Source: Tillus elongatus (lineage: Eukaryota > Arthropoda > Insecta > Coleoptera > Cleridae). From it: DNA of 64,000 nucleotides. Shown here one piece after another: positions 50,452 to 62,055 of the stretch; the first letter of the stretch is position 1, and every line of letters begins with the position of its first letter. Position numbers and translations under genes: made by a program. The notes under the pieces are model-generated. The model was not told the DNA's origin. It saw nothing but the letters and a program-made list of their open reading frames with translations, and ran no database searches. The DNA lies in NCBI GenBank assembly GCA_964006375.1, contig OZ023262.1, positions 93,790,476 through 93,854,475 on the forward strand, written 5' to 3'.

Positions 50452-51294
50452 TCAATGTGGAAGTTTTTTTATGGATAAACGGTGTTAGTATGTAGTTTCT
50501 ATATTCTATGGACTTCTACAAAGTTAGTTTTTTACAGTTTGCATTTCTAGCTCCGTTGTAGCATGTTTACCTTGCACAGACCTCAAATTGGCTTTAGGTA
50601 TCTTAACTGTATTGTGGAGTTGAGATCACAGCATTTGTCCGATGGTTAATGCATAAAAAGGTTCCTCTAAGCATGTTTCTGATTTTTTTTTCAAAAAACG
50701 AACAATACGCTAATCTGATAATTTACCTATAAATGTTATTAATATTAAAAAAAAAATGCTCGTGCCTGCAATAAAGTTCTCTTCGTCATTTTAACTTTAA
50801 ATAAAATTTCCTTCTTCCGTTTCGCATCCGTTCAACACATCGGGCACAGAAGATATAGGAATTAACTTAAAATTATCATTTATAATTAAAGGAAAATACA
50901 ATTTGTTCTAGGTACGCAACGAAAAAATTCACACAACATAGAATAATTTCTAGATTCTAAAACCTACTGTGACGCTATAAGGAAACAACGTTAAATGAAT
51001 CGAAAACCATTTCAGGTTAAGGGATGGAAAAATGTTTTTACAGTAAAATAAGCTTTAGTATTCCAAAAAACCACAAGATTGTTATAAGCCGTAATACAAT
51101 AGTGCATAATGATATTCTACGGCAACAGTACATGTCATATTCAACTGACAAATTATTTTGATAAATGTCAGATCTACTTTCAAAGTGACCTGTAAATAAG
51201 TATTTTGTTTTCTGACATTTGTAATACAAATGTAGACATGCTGTTCTTCTTACAATCATGTTTATTTTTGGCCATCACAATTTTACTCATAGAG
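50452..51294. other. non-coding, nothing recognised
   Basis: Short ORFs only, with no repeat family that I recognise from elsewhere in the window. Confidence 0.45.
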
Positions 51295-51955
51295 TTGGAT
51301 ACAATTTTAGTGACTTTTGAATTTTGAAATGATTTCTTTATATAAACGCGAAGTATGCCCCATAGAACCCATATGCGGGTTAGTTTCAGTTTTTATCTGT
51401 TTCCATATACACAGGCTGACAGGCATTTCTAGGGTAAAGCTCAAAACATCGATTATTATACAAGATATGATAAAAAAAATTATATGTTAATTACACGATG
51501 TCTGGAGCTGCATCTTATAAAATTATTTTTACAGTCACAGGTGGCCATTAACTGATGCAATTTTATTTTCCTAATCGAACACGCCTTATAGTATTACAAT
51601 TTTTGCATTTTCCATCGAAAGATAATGCATGTTTGTAAGAAAATAAATTTGGGACTCAGAAACTGCTTTATGGTAGCGACTTTTCATAAAATGTTTCTTT
51701 CGATAGCTTAATTTACTATTAACCTAAGGTTCGTTGGCCAGGAAACCAGTTTTTTGAGCACATTTTAGGTTTATTTTCGATAGAGTTTGGTATATTGTCA
51801 AACAATAAACTTATTTTGATGAAATATGGTACATTGTTTCTCCTATATAGGTTATACTGGTAACCAAATTTGATGTAAGCTTTCTTAAAAAAATTATATT
51901 TCCTATTAAAACATTTTTATGAAAATTCACTACCATAACGCCCTTTCTGCGTCCA
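51295..51955 (+). repeat. TA-core repeat copy without the (TA)n tract
   Basis: GTGACTTTTGAATTTTGAAAT, CCCATAGAACCCATATGCGG and, where (TA)n should start, TCTGTTTCCATATACACAGG. Then blocks shared with 39560-39660 and 45090-45240 in inverse order, and end B at about 51925-51952 (complement of GGACGCAGAAAGGGCGTTAT). It is a useful outgroup copy for the origin of the tract. Confidence 0.65.
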
Positions 51956-52189
51956 GAGGTTTTTAAAATCTGACACAGTAAACACATATCTTTTTGTGTT
52001 TATGTGTTTTGTAAGTGTGAAGCTTGGATGAGATGCAACATAGTAATTTTATTATTTTTACCGACAAGCTTTCTTTCAGTTCAGCTGTTGGTAGTAAGGT
52101 ATATAGCCTTTGAACAACTATAGGTGTGTGGGCAAATAAATTTTGGAGTTTCTTTTTCGGTTACGGAATTATGATCTATCAGGATGATG

Positions 52190-52190
52190 A

Positions 52191-52284
<94 letters not shown>

Positions 52285-52308
52285 AATAATAATAATAATA
52301 ATAATAAT
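52190..52308. repeat. (ATT)n-(AAT)n microsatellite, strand-switching
   Basis: ATT units to about 52281, then AAT units to 52308. AAT is the inverse complement of ATT, so the tract is itself a palindrome. Confidence 0.95.
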
Positions 52309-52479
52309 GTTCCTTTAGATTTTTTTGTCACTGTTGACATTTCATATAATCGTTCGTTCTTCCTTCTATAACACTATTATTTGCTTATATGTCTTTCCGA
52401 AAAGAATCTTGGGGAAAAACAGTTAAAATATGGGCTAAAATCACTGATCGACCCCACTTTGTACGTTGCGTTTTAATAA

Positions 52480-54150
52480 GCAATTCGGCTGACCTCGTCC
52501 GCGCGCACGTGTCGGGTGCCATATATTCTAACCCATAATTTACTGTATTGGTTCTTAGTCTGTGTTGAGTTAGTTAATCTCACAGCTTTCTACAAGAGCT
52601 CGTAAGGCTTTATCCAATGCAGAATTGATAATATTGTTTTCCGAAGATGGTACCACTAAGAATGATAGTGCAGACGATATTAGTGACACAGATCCAACTG
52701 AAATGTTGCCTCAGTGCTGGCGATAATCTCGACGTATTATCTAAAGAGGATGATAGTGAACTGGATGAGGACTTACCAGACACATTCAAACCAGTATGAG
52801 AGTGTATTATTTATATGTCCAAATCAGATAAATTGGAAAGTTATTCACGTAGACACATATGTAAATAAAAAGTATGTACCTTATTTATCGTAAACTGTGG
52901 AGCACCGTTCCACCAAAATACAGTCGGCGTCTGCAGCCGAATATTATTTTAGCTAATTCTGGTCCCACCAATTTTGCCAAAAACGTTATATCCATCACAT
53001 ACTGCTTTAAACTGTTTTTATCTGAGCATATTTTGGATAGTATACTGGTTCATACGAATAAGGAGGCTCAACGGGTCGTCACCATTTGAAATGTACGTCG
53101 TCCTGATCAGATTAACATTTGGAAATCAGTGGGCAAAATTGAACTTGCGGCTTTTATTAGACTTTTGATTACGCGTGGAGCTTTACATTGCCGAAAAGAA
53201 TCGGTTTCTGAGCTATGGTCAACAAGCGAACCCTACAAAAGCAAATGTACAGATTGCATGCCAATAGATAGCTTTGCCTAACTTTATCGGTTTATTTTAT
53301 TCGTAGACGAGCTTCTCTGACCAGACGGGAGAGAGCGTGACAAGGTAGCAGCTATTTGAAAACTATTAGATATTTTCAATACTAATACTTGCCAACAATC
53401 ATTCAATCCATATCGCAACTGATGAGCTGTTGGTAGCTTTTGTAGGTAAATGTCCCTTAAGACAATATATCAAGTCATAACTGGCAAAATACGGCATACC
53501 AATCTGGGATTTTGCCGATGTGAATACTCACATAATCTTCAGATGTACTTTTAAATCTGAAGGTAATTATAATAGGCCGCAAAAAATTAAGGAACACGAG
53601 TGGTACATGAACTTCTAGAGCCAGTACATAACTCTATCAGAAGATTTTCACGTCGCTAGAGTCGGTCGAAGTTGTTTTGGGCAAAAAACACACTGGGAGC
53701 TATTCGCAATAACAACCCTGACACACTCTCTGAGATCTGCTGAGCTACTGGACGGAACGCATTCTCTTCTCGCTTTGCCTATTATGAATAAAGTGTAACT
53801 GAGGTGACCTACATTCCAAAGAAATACAATTGTGAAGGTTTCTTTCAACCCAACATTTGGATAATGGAGTAAGCGACAGAGAAGATAAGAAATCTAAAAC
53901 TATTTTAGATTACAACTATATAAAAGGCGCCGTTGATAATGCTGACAAATTGACATGTTCCAGAAGCACTTGCAGATAGCCGCTCTGGCTATTCTTCAAC
54001 ATGGTGCATATAGCAGCGCTGAAGAGTTATGTTGCCTGGATTTGCGAAAATTCACACCTGGTGGTTTACGGTGACGTGAATGGCATGGTATTTAAAAAGT
54101 TAAAACATCTGTGTAAGAATTCACTAAACACTAAATACAGATAGATAGAC
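52480..54150 (+). pseudogene. dead piggyBac-like transposase, copy 1
   Basis: Plus-strand fragments in order: an acidic N-terminal part near 52660-52790; FKLFLSEHILDSILVHTNKE (about 53005-53070), GKIELAAFIRLLITRGALH (about 53133-53190), FVDELL and RERDKVAAI, then the C-terminal NADKLTC (about 53935) and MVHIAALKSYVAWI. The order and the A-(D/V)-N-x-D-K pattern match piggyBac transposases. Many stops and frame changes occur. The expected TTAA-flanked ends are not visible to me. Confidence 0.65.
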
Positions 54151-54555
54151 TTCTTTCTTGGCTTCACAAGTGGTTGTTTTTTCGTTGCAACAATTTTTAC
54201 TTTTAACGGCATCGTCGAGGAGGAGAAAATTAAATTTATTCATACAACGTACATGACAACTCTAAATACAAAACCAGCTACCTTAGGGTATCTTGAACAA
54301 AAAATTTTTAAATCGTCAAACTAAAACGGGGCATAACGTCTTTAAATTGTCTAGGTGGTGTATGTCAGTATTTTATATGAAAATAAATATAACTTATTAT
54401 CCGATAACAACTGTTTTAGTGGGGCTGGGTATTTTTTATGCTTTATTTGATGAAAAGGAATGGTTTTTAGATAAGCGTAATCCAATATGTTTTTCCATTT
54501 GAAAAAGGCAGTTGTTGTGTGTGAAATTTTTATATTCTTCTTTTTCTATTGCTTA
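54151..54555. other. non-coding, one short unplaced ORF
   Basis: ORF 54293-54502 (69 codons, with a hydrophobic stretch) has no family resemblance. Nothing else is seen. Confidence 0.4.
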
Positions 54556-54559
54556 TCCA

Positions 54560-54945
54560 TTAATGGATATTCGCGATTAAATGTGCCAATTCTTTCCTAT
54601 TTCTGAATAGGTCTCCTACAGTTTTTAGCCTTATCCATTGTCTCACGTTTCTGAGCCATGACATCCTCTTCCTGCCGACTCCTCTCTTCCCATAGATCTT
54701 TCCTTCGATTACTAATTGTAGGAATTGGTATCTTACATTCCGTTTTCGTGGCCCAGATATGCTGTTTTTTCTGCGCTTGATGGTGTTCAACAGTTCACGT
54801 TCGCTTTTAACCGTTCTTAGGATCTCCTTGTTTGTTTTTCTGGCCGTCCATGTGGCTTTTAGTATACGTCTGTATGTCCACATTTCGAAGGCTTCAAGTC
54901 TATTCACGGTGTTCACTTTCAGCGTCCAGTCCTCCACACCATATA
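54560..54945 (-). pseudogene. RTE-like LINE C-terminus
   Basis: Frame 54937-54560 reads EDWTLKVNTVNRLEAFEMW, YRRILKATWTARKTNKE, LLNTIKRRKNSISG and GKRGVGRKRMSWLRNVRQW. This is the conserved end of RTE-type LINE reverse transcriptases in insects (F-E-M-W ... R-R-(M/I)-L ... G-R-(K/R)-R-x-x-W-L). The stop at 54562-54560 is in place. All of the catalytic domain is missing. Confidence 0.75.
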
Positions 54946-54946
54946 C

Positions 54947-55165
54947 TCAACGTTTCAAAATGTCCAGTTTGCGCTTGTCGTTACAAAAATGTAGTTGTCT
55001 ATGCTGCCTTCCATGTTTTTTTTGCAAATCAAGATTTGTTTGCCTGTTTATTCCTAAGTGCAAAACATGTTCTTCGTATAAGGTGTCAAGAATTCTAGAG
55101 GGTTGACCGATGTAGATTCCCTTACAATGGGTGCAAGCTAATTTATAAATTCCAGCTTTTCTCAA
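54947..55165 (-). pseudogene. Penelope-like GIY-YIG endonuclease fragment
   Basis: RKAGIYKLACTHCKGIYIGQ shows the G-I-Y ... Y-I-G signature with the C-x-x-C pair typical of Penelope-like elements. The conserved Arg and Glu region follows (SRILDTLYEEHVLHLG), with the usual T-G-R changed to P-S-R. It ends at KLDILKR and abuts the RTE-like tail. Endonuclease part only. Confidence 0.7.
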
Positions 55166-55224
55166 AATAAATAACTTTCTTTGGCGTTAAATTGTAAATC
55201 ACTGTGCTTTAAGATTTGGAAGTT

Positions 55225-55324
55225 ACCTTTTAGTGAAGTTTTGTAGAAAAAATTCAGTAAGGGGGAGATCCCGACTTTTCAGTTTTGAAAAATTTTTTCA
55301 AATAACCCCATATCCGGGGTTCGC

Positions 55325-55407
<83 letters not shown>
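55225..55407 (+). repeat. TA-core repeat copy, partial
   Basis: Worn end A (TTAGTGAAGTTTTGTAG ... AAAATTCAGTAAGG), then CCGACTTTTCAGTTTTG and CCCATATCCGGGG, then (TA)n at 55330-55406. The other flank is replaced by a mariner-type end (GGGTGTACTTAATGTGC). Confidence 0.7.
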
Positions 55408-55409
<2 letters not shown>

Positions 55410-55900
55410 GTACTTAATGTGCTTGTGGCAATTTTTTACCTCTATGATCAATGGCCATTGTACGTCAATTTCGCGAGAAAAAAACACAGTCAAATAAATT
55501 TTCCAGTCTAACAAATACAAGATTTATATTCTAAAACCGCATAAAAACGTATTTAACTTCAGGAAAGTTTACATAAGGTTTTTGTGTGTTTTATCATCAT
55601 TATGCCATTGCTACAAGAAAAAGCGTCAGTTTAGAATTTTTTTTGCATAATAGGAAGTGTGAAGATAAAATGTATTTGTAGTCTTGCGTTGTTGGCTTAT
55701 TATTTAAAATGGCTTACTGATTAGTGAGGAGTATGGCGATATGCACTTTGTTTGCAGTTTTTGTAAAGGGAGTGCACGTCAACCAGTAATTGAATATCGA
55801 CATCGGTTTCCAAAGAGAAAATTTCCTAGGTACAGAATATTTATGGAAATACTCAGACTGTTTCGAAAATGTGGATTAGTGGCCATATAGAGACAGGTTG
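55408..55900 (+). pseudogene. Tc1/mariner-type element fragment with DUF4817-like HTH
   Basis: After the TA tract comes an end-like GGGTGTACTTAATGTGCTTG. The frame at about 55730-55880 reads EYGDMHFVCSFCKGSARQP and YRHRFPKRKFPRYRIFMEIL, matching the DUF4817 helix-turn-helix of insect mariner-like transposases. No catalytic part follows. Confidence 0.55.
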
Positions 55901-56061
55901 CACCAGCACATTTTTTGGGGCCAGTTTCTAACTGACAGAAAAAGTGTAACAACCAGTTATTATTTCTACATCGTTAATACCTGTAGAAGTATGACATCGG
56001 CGACAAATTTTTTTTGACGCTTGAGCATTGTAAAAAGTGTCAAAATATATAGAAAAAGTCT

Positions 56062-56668
<607 letters not shown>

Positions 56669-56679
56669 AAGCATGATTT

Positions 56680-56713
56680 GAGAACGAACTTTTTTGTCTA
56701 TCCGTCTGTCGGG

Positions 56714-56790
<77 letters not shown>

Positions 56791-57830
56791 TGTCTCCGGC
56801 CACGATAACTGCAGAACGAATTAAATATATCTTCAAACTTGGTATACAATTAGCACCCCTTAAACGAACAATTCTGAATTTTTTCGGGTAAAATCGCTCC
56901 AGGCGGTAGGGGATGAATGGGGCGTGATTTGGTGAAAATTTACATTTTCTCATTACAACTCGAGCAATACAACGATTTAAGGTTTGTTTATTAGAAAAAT
57001 AAATAAATTTAATCCAACTTCTGGTATTCTGTGTTGAAATTAATTACGAGTTGAACGTGTGAGGGTGGAATATCGGTGATAGATATTATGAATTTTTTTT
57101 TTGCCAGAACGTCGCAAAAAGTCTTAAAACATATATAAAACTTGATTCTTTAATGAAAAGGTTTTGCTTGTCGGTCTGTCAGTCGGCAGGTTGGTCTGTC
57201 GGCCTGTACGACAGTCTGTTAGTAGGCGTAATAACTTTCGAACGAATTGAGATATCATCTTCCAATTTGGGATCCAGTTAGGATTCGACAAAGGAACGCT
57301 TCGAGTGGTTTTTTGGTAAGATCTCTCCAGCGTGTAGTATTCAAATGAAGGGTTATTTGGTGAAAATGGACATTTTTTCGTTGAAATTCGAATAATATAG
57401 AGGGTTTAGGAAACTGTCAATTTCATCAAACATTTAATAATCTGTGCTGAAATTAAATTTGGGGTTGAATGCGTGGAAGTGGGATATCTTCGACAACAAT
57501 TGTGTCTTTTTTTTTGTTGAAACGGAGTAAAAAGTCTCAAAACATAGGGAAAACTTGACTTAGAACATTTTATCTTTGATCGGTCTGTCGGTTTATGTTA
57601 GTAGGCGCAATAACTTTCGAACCAATTAAGATATCATCTTCAAATTTGGTGTCCAGTTAGCACCCGACAAACCAATGCTTCGAATTGTTTTTGTGTAAGG
57701 TCGCTCCAGAGCGTAGGTAATCAATTAAAGGTGATTTGGCGAAAGCTGACATTTTTTCGTTAAAACTCGAGTAATATAACGTTTCAGAAGAAATACGAAT
57801 AGTTTCTTTGTGGACCCTAAACTTATTTCA
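56680..57830 (+). repeat. TCTGTCGG-rich satellite, left block
   Basis: Three diverged units at about 56797, 57228 and 57606, spacing 431 and 378 bp. They share AACTTTCGAACGAATTGAGA, TTCAAATTTGG, CATTTTTTCGTTAAAACTCG and GTCTGTCGG-type clusters. The first unit also carries (TA)n at 56716-56787. No ORF is supported. Confidence 0.75.
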
Positions 57831-58330
57831 CAAGAATGTCTTTCTGCGGAGGGGAGATTATCACATGTATGTTATGATTTAATTTGCAGCACTATTTTTC
57901 ACGACATCAAAGCTGGCGGATTTATTTTGGCCAAAAAATCACTGTTCTGGGAACTCGATGTGAAAACAAGCCGGAAACACCTTGTGACTTGTGCTTAGCT
58001 GCTGGACGGAACGCATCCTCTTCTCGCTTTCCTTATTATGAAAAAAGTGTAACCTACACCCCAACGAAAAATAAGATAATCCACGTTTCTTCAATCCAAC
58101 ATGGAAAACAAAGTAGGTGACAAAGAAGATCAGAAACCGACAATGATTTTAGATTACCATTCCACAAAAGGCGGCGCTGATAATGCTGACAAATTGAGGA
58201 AGAAGTATATATGTTCTACAAAAACTACCAGATGGCCCCCTAGGCTACCATGGTGGTCATAGAAACGTTAAACAGCTACGTTGACCTGGATTTATGAGAA
58301 TAGGCTCTGCATTTTACTACTATACAAATT
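57831..58330 (+). pseudogene. piggyBac-like transposase fragment, copy 2
   Basis: Plus strand: HDIKAGGFILAKKSLFWEL (about 57900), LLDGTHPLLAFLIMKKV, MILDYHSTKGGADNADKLRK (about 58147-58206) and TTRWPP. It is the same family as copy 1: CTGGACGGAACGCATCCTCT at 57981 against 53744. Only the C-terminal third remains, in several frames. Confidence 0.65.
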
Positions 58331-58642
58331 TGAGCTCGGTTGTCGGAATTTAAAGGATGGAAGTCGTGATCTCGTAACAGCGATTTTGTTTTGAAAATCA
58401 TCAGACAATAGCGAGATCACAGCTTGAATAACATATTGTCGCAGTCATTACTACAGTTTTTCTCCGTATACGTTTTTCAATCTAAAACTATAACTCTATT
58501 ATTGTAAGAAAATTCAATTTTACTTCCAAATCGTCACGTGTGAAAGTATCGCAGCGGCGACAAAAATTTCAATTTTTTTTCGTTTAAACGCCGTAAAAAT
58601 TGACAAAACATATAGAAAACATGATTCGGGAACAAACATTTT
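58331..58642 (+). repeat. piggyBac 3' flank grading into satellite
   Basis: 58500-58642 is a satellite unit piece (GTGAAAGTATCGCAGCGGCG, ACATATAGAAAACATGATTC). It is interrupted at 58658 by the R1-like LINE. Confidence 0.5.
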
Positions 58643-58657
58643 GTTGTCTGTCGGTCT
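58643..58657 (+). repeat. 15-bp target-site duplication, left
   Basis: GTTGTCTGTCGGTCT, identical to 60057-60071, directly outside the poly-A end of the LINE. Confidence 0.85.
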
Positions 58658-60056
58658 TTTTTTTTTTTTTTTTTTGCCGGGTGAGGAAGCTCATGTTCTT
58701 ACCTCTGCGCTCGACCTCCATCGCGACAGAGAGTGTGGGACTCAGAGTACTATAGGTGCAAACCTCTGCCTACCCACCTAACCTCACCTCATTTCTTCAC
58801 CATACCTACTGGAACCACTTTTCGTAAATCATCAGTAGGTAGGCTGTCTTTAGAATTTGTCTCTTTTCAATCCGCTCTTTGCCTCTCCTCTACTTCTTTA
58901 GTTCTTAGGACATTTCGGACGTAGCTGTGGAATTTTTCCCATTTTTCAGAGTCTTCCATCATGATGTCAAGGATGTTGTACATGGTCAGGTCTGTCTTCA
59001 TACCCTGTCTTAGGGTTTCTCGCTCGTTCTCCCATCTTGCGCAGTCAAATATGGTGTGTGTTACCGTCTCTGCCATCCCGCAGTACAAACAAGCGTCGGT
59101 TTCTGCTCTTCCTATCCGGCATAGATATTCCCTGAAAGAGCCATGGCCTGTGAGCATTTGCGTCAGGAAATAATCTGTTCTTCTGTGCTTGCATTCCACC
59201 CATTTCTTCAGATCTGGAATTAACTGCTTGGTCCACTGAGCGACATGGGTTGTGTTATCCCACATCTCCTGCCATTTTTGAAGAGTGCTGGCCCTCTCTT
59301 CTGCTTTTGTTTTCGGTGTGTTTCCGTCTCTTCTGTGATATAGCCTCGATCTCTCTTCCACGGCAAGCTCGATTGGTACAATTCCTGCGACCACCTGTAC
59401 CGCCCTTGCCGACACAGTGCGGTATGCGCTAGTAACTCTTAGCAACATCCTACGTTGGACTTTTGTAGCTTGTCTGTTATGCGTATCTTTTTTCATATGT
59501 TCGGACCAGATAGGTGATCCATATAAAAGAATTGATTGGACCACGTTATATAGCATCTCCCTCTTTTTGGATCCGGGGCCTTTTACGTTTGGCGTTATTC
59601 TGATCAATGCTGCCACCTTTTCTTCTGCTTTTTGTATTGCTGTTTTTATGTGTCGTCCAAAGTTTAGATTTTCCCCGATGGTTATACCCAAATATACAAG
59701 ACTTTGTTTGGGTGCTATTTCTACTCCCCCACACATAAATCTGACTTCGGTCCTTGCTCTTCCTCCTCTAAGTATAACTGCCTCTGTTTTCTGTGGAGCT
59801 AACTCTAATTCATTGTTGTTCAGCCATTTGTGGATCTGCAGTAAGTGCTTCATTTCCTTTCCATTCCAGCTCTTCCTTTGTTTTCGCCGTGATAATAACT
59901 GCCAGGTCATCTGCATAGGCCAGCGTGGTCACTCCTTCTGGTGTTAGTACGTTTAGCACCCCATCATATAATATATTCCACAGGCTGGGTCCCAGGACCG
60001 ACCCCTGTGGCACACCCGTTGTAATTTCCTGGCAGACATTTTTATCTATCTGCAGG
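58658..60056 (-). mobile_element. R1-like LINE, 5' truncated, with poly-A tail and TSD
   Basis: The T run at 58658-58675 is the poly-A tail on the minus strand. The 5' end is truncated in the RT domain at 60056. Both sides carry the same 15-bp sequence. The structure is that of target-primed reverse transcription with premature arrest. Its reading frame is largely open, so the insertion is recent. Confidence 0.9.
58867..60050 (-). pseudogene. R1-like reverse transcriptase C-terminal part
   Basis: First frame (60050-59810): GVPQGSVLGPSLWNILYDGV and YADDLAVIITAKTKEELE, the RT catalytic blocks. After a one-base frame change near 59860-59890 the frame 59916-58867 continues: WLNNNELELAPQKTEAVILR, VYLGITIGENLNFGRHI, LLYGSPIWSEHM, then the CCHC finger CLYCGMAETVTHTIFDC and the end KEVEERQRAD. 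It is the usual C-terminus of R1-clade ORF2. The RT fingers, the endonuclease and ORF1 are missing, so it cannot act alone. Confidence 0.85.
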
Positions 60057-60071
60057 GTTGTCTGTCGGTCT
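60057..60071 (+). repeat. 15-bp target-site duplication, right
   Basis: GTTGTCTGTCGGTCT at the 5' truncation point of the LINE. It continues into the satellite's GTCTGTCGG run. Confidence 0.85.
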
Positions 60072-61010
60072 GTCGGTCTGTCGGTCGGTGGACCTGTCGA
60101 TCTGTCGACCTGCCAGTCAGTCGGTCTGTTGGTCTGTCGGTCTGTCGGTTTGGCAGTCTGTATGTCTGTCTGCTTCTAGGCAACTTTAGAACGAACTGAG
60201 ATGTCGCCTTCAAATTTTGTACGCAGTTAGAAACCGATAAACGAACGATTCGGGTTGTTTTTTGGTAAAATTGCTCTTGGGGATAGGCGACGAATTGGGC
60301 GTGATTTGGTGAAAATTGACATTTTTTCGTTAAACCTCGAATAATATAACGTTTAAGGGTTTGTTTATTAGAAAATTTTCAATTTCATCAAGGATCTGGG
60401 ATAGGCGACGAATAGGGCGTGATTTGGTGAAAAATTGACATTTTTTCGTTTAACCTCGAATAATATAACGTTTAGGGGTTTGTTTATTAGAAAATTTTCA
60501 ATTTCATCAAGAATCGGTAGTCTGTGCTAAAATTAAATTAGGGGTTGAATGTGTGGAGGTGGAACATCTGTGACAGAAATTTCGATTTTTTTGTTGCTAA
60601 GTATGTCTCAAAATATATAGAATACTTGATTTCGTAACGAAAACCTTCTTGTCTGTCATTCTGTCGATCAGTCGGTCTGTCGGCCTGTACGTCTGTCTGT
60701 TAGTAGGCGTAATAACGTTAGAACGAATTGATATATCATCTTTAAATTTGGTATTCAGTTAGCACCCGACAAAGGAATGCTTCTAGTTGTTTTTTAGTAA
60801 GATCGCTTAAGGAGCTAGGGAATAAATGACGGGTGATCTGGTGAAAATTGGAATTTTTTCGAATAACATAATTTTTCAGAAGTTTGTGTGAGCAGGAATA
60901 GCAATATTTTTTTGTGGTCAAGTGATGGACCCTAAATTGATTTCATGAGAATGTCTTTCTGAGTAAAGTAGGTTATACAGCTATGTGGAAGTTATGATTC
61001 AATTTGCAGC
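60072..61010 (+). repeat. TCTGTCGG-rich satellite, right block
   Basis: Units at about 60176 and 60706 share AACTTT/GTTAGAACGAA and CCTCGAATAATATAACGTTT with the left block. A segment of about 123 bp is tandemly doubled (60275-60397 and 60398-60521: GGGATAGGCGACGAAT start). The 60950-61010 end matches 57826-57885 (AGAATGTCTTTCTG ... TTTGCAGCAC), the piece next to piggyBac copy 2. Confidence 0.75.
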
Positions 61011-61317
61011 ACTTTTTTTATTAAAATTCGCTGTCATAAAGCATCATTTATGATAAAAGTTATAATTTGCTAAATTGCTTCATGCTGTTAAAGTTTTAGA
61101 ATATTTTAAAATTGAGAGTGATGACTATCACCAAATATGATATTAATTAAATGTCAATTTAATTACCCCGGCATAAAATCACAAGTATTTAATTATTTTC
61201 CATTACGTTAATGTAGATATTCAATTGCTTTTTATGCTGCAATAAATGAATAATAAAACAGGCATGTGATGGATATAGTTCGAATTAACTCTTTATTTTA
61301 GTGGGGAACTGCATATA
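61011..61317. other. non-coding, nothing recognised
   Basis: AT-rich sequence with no ORF or repeat that I recognise. Confidence 0.45.
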
Positions 61318-62053
61318 CAGGTTGGCCCATTGAAAACGAGTTGGCAGCCAAACTGCCAAGAAAAGCTTTTGTCGAAAAAACCTGAAACACATCAAGGTGG
61401 CCTATAAGGGGGAAAACTTTTAAGGCAAAAAGTATTGACCAAACTTTATCACCCGAAGCGGGGGTGTCATCCAAAAAAATTTTTTCAAATAGGAATAGGG
61501 ATCATGTGATATTTCGTTGAAAAGAGCTTTTGATTACCTGTAAGACGGCTTTTTTATCTTTGAATGTCTGTCTTTTCGTTTATAAGAGATGGATTTTTGA
61601 AATATCACTAACATTTCCGGAGAATTTCTTAATGCTTAAGTTGGGTCTCACTAGCGTCCAAGACTGCGTTATCACAAGACATATTTTGATGAGGTTTTTT
61701 TGGGGGCACCCTAATCCTAATCTAAATAACTTTTTGTTACCTACGTAAACCTTTAACAACATTTTTGTTTTGTGATGGTGGTAATGCTGGTGAAGCCCAA
61801 CGCAAGCAATAAGGATCTCTCGGGAAAAGCATCAGTGATATTTCAAAAACCCTATCTTGTAAACGAATAGACCGAATTTTTAAAATAAAAAAGCAATTTA
61901 TAGGGAAACAAAATCTCTTTTTAACGAGCTATCACGTGTTTTGCGTCAAAATGTGTCCCCCACACAAGCAAACTTGACGTGCTTCAGATTTTGCTCGAGA
62001 ACATCCTTTCCTGGCAGTTTTTGCTGCCAGCTCGTTTTCAGTGGGCCACCATG
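61318..62053. mobile_element. mariner-type MITE (736 bp, long TIRs)
   Basis: Ends CAGGTTGGCCCATTGAAAAC and, inversely, CATGGTGGCCCACTGAAAAC, with TA on both sides (61316-61317, 62054-62055). TIRs of about 230-290 bp; inner ends ATTTTTGAAATATCACT and its inverse near 61595 and 61830. The central 200 bp have no transposase. The ends resemble those of the rosa-like element at 40402 (GGTGGCGCATTGAAAAC). Confidence 0.85.
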
Positions 62054-62055
62054 TA

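Noticed and set aside
54293..54502. 69-codon ORF with a hydrophobic segment
   Set aside because: No homology recognised, no promoter or splice context; probably chance.
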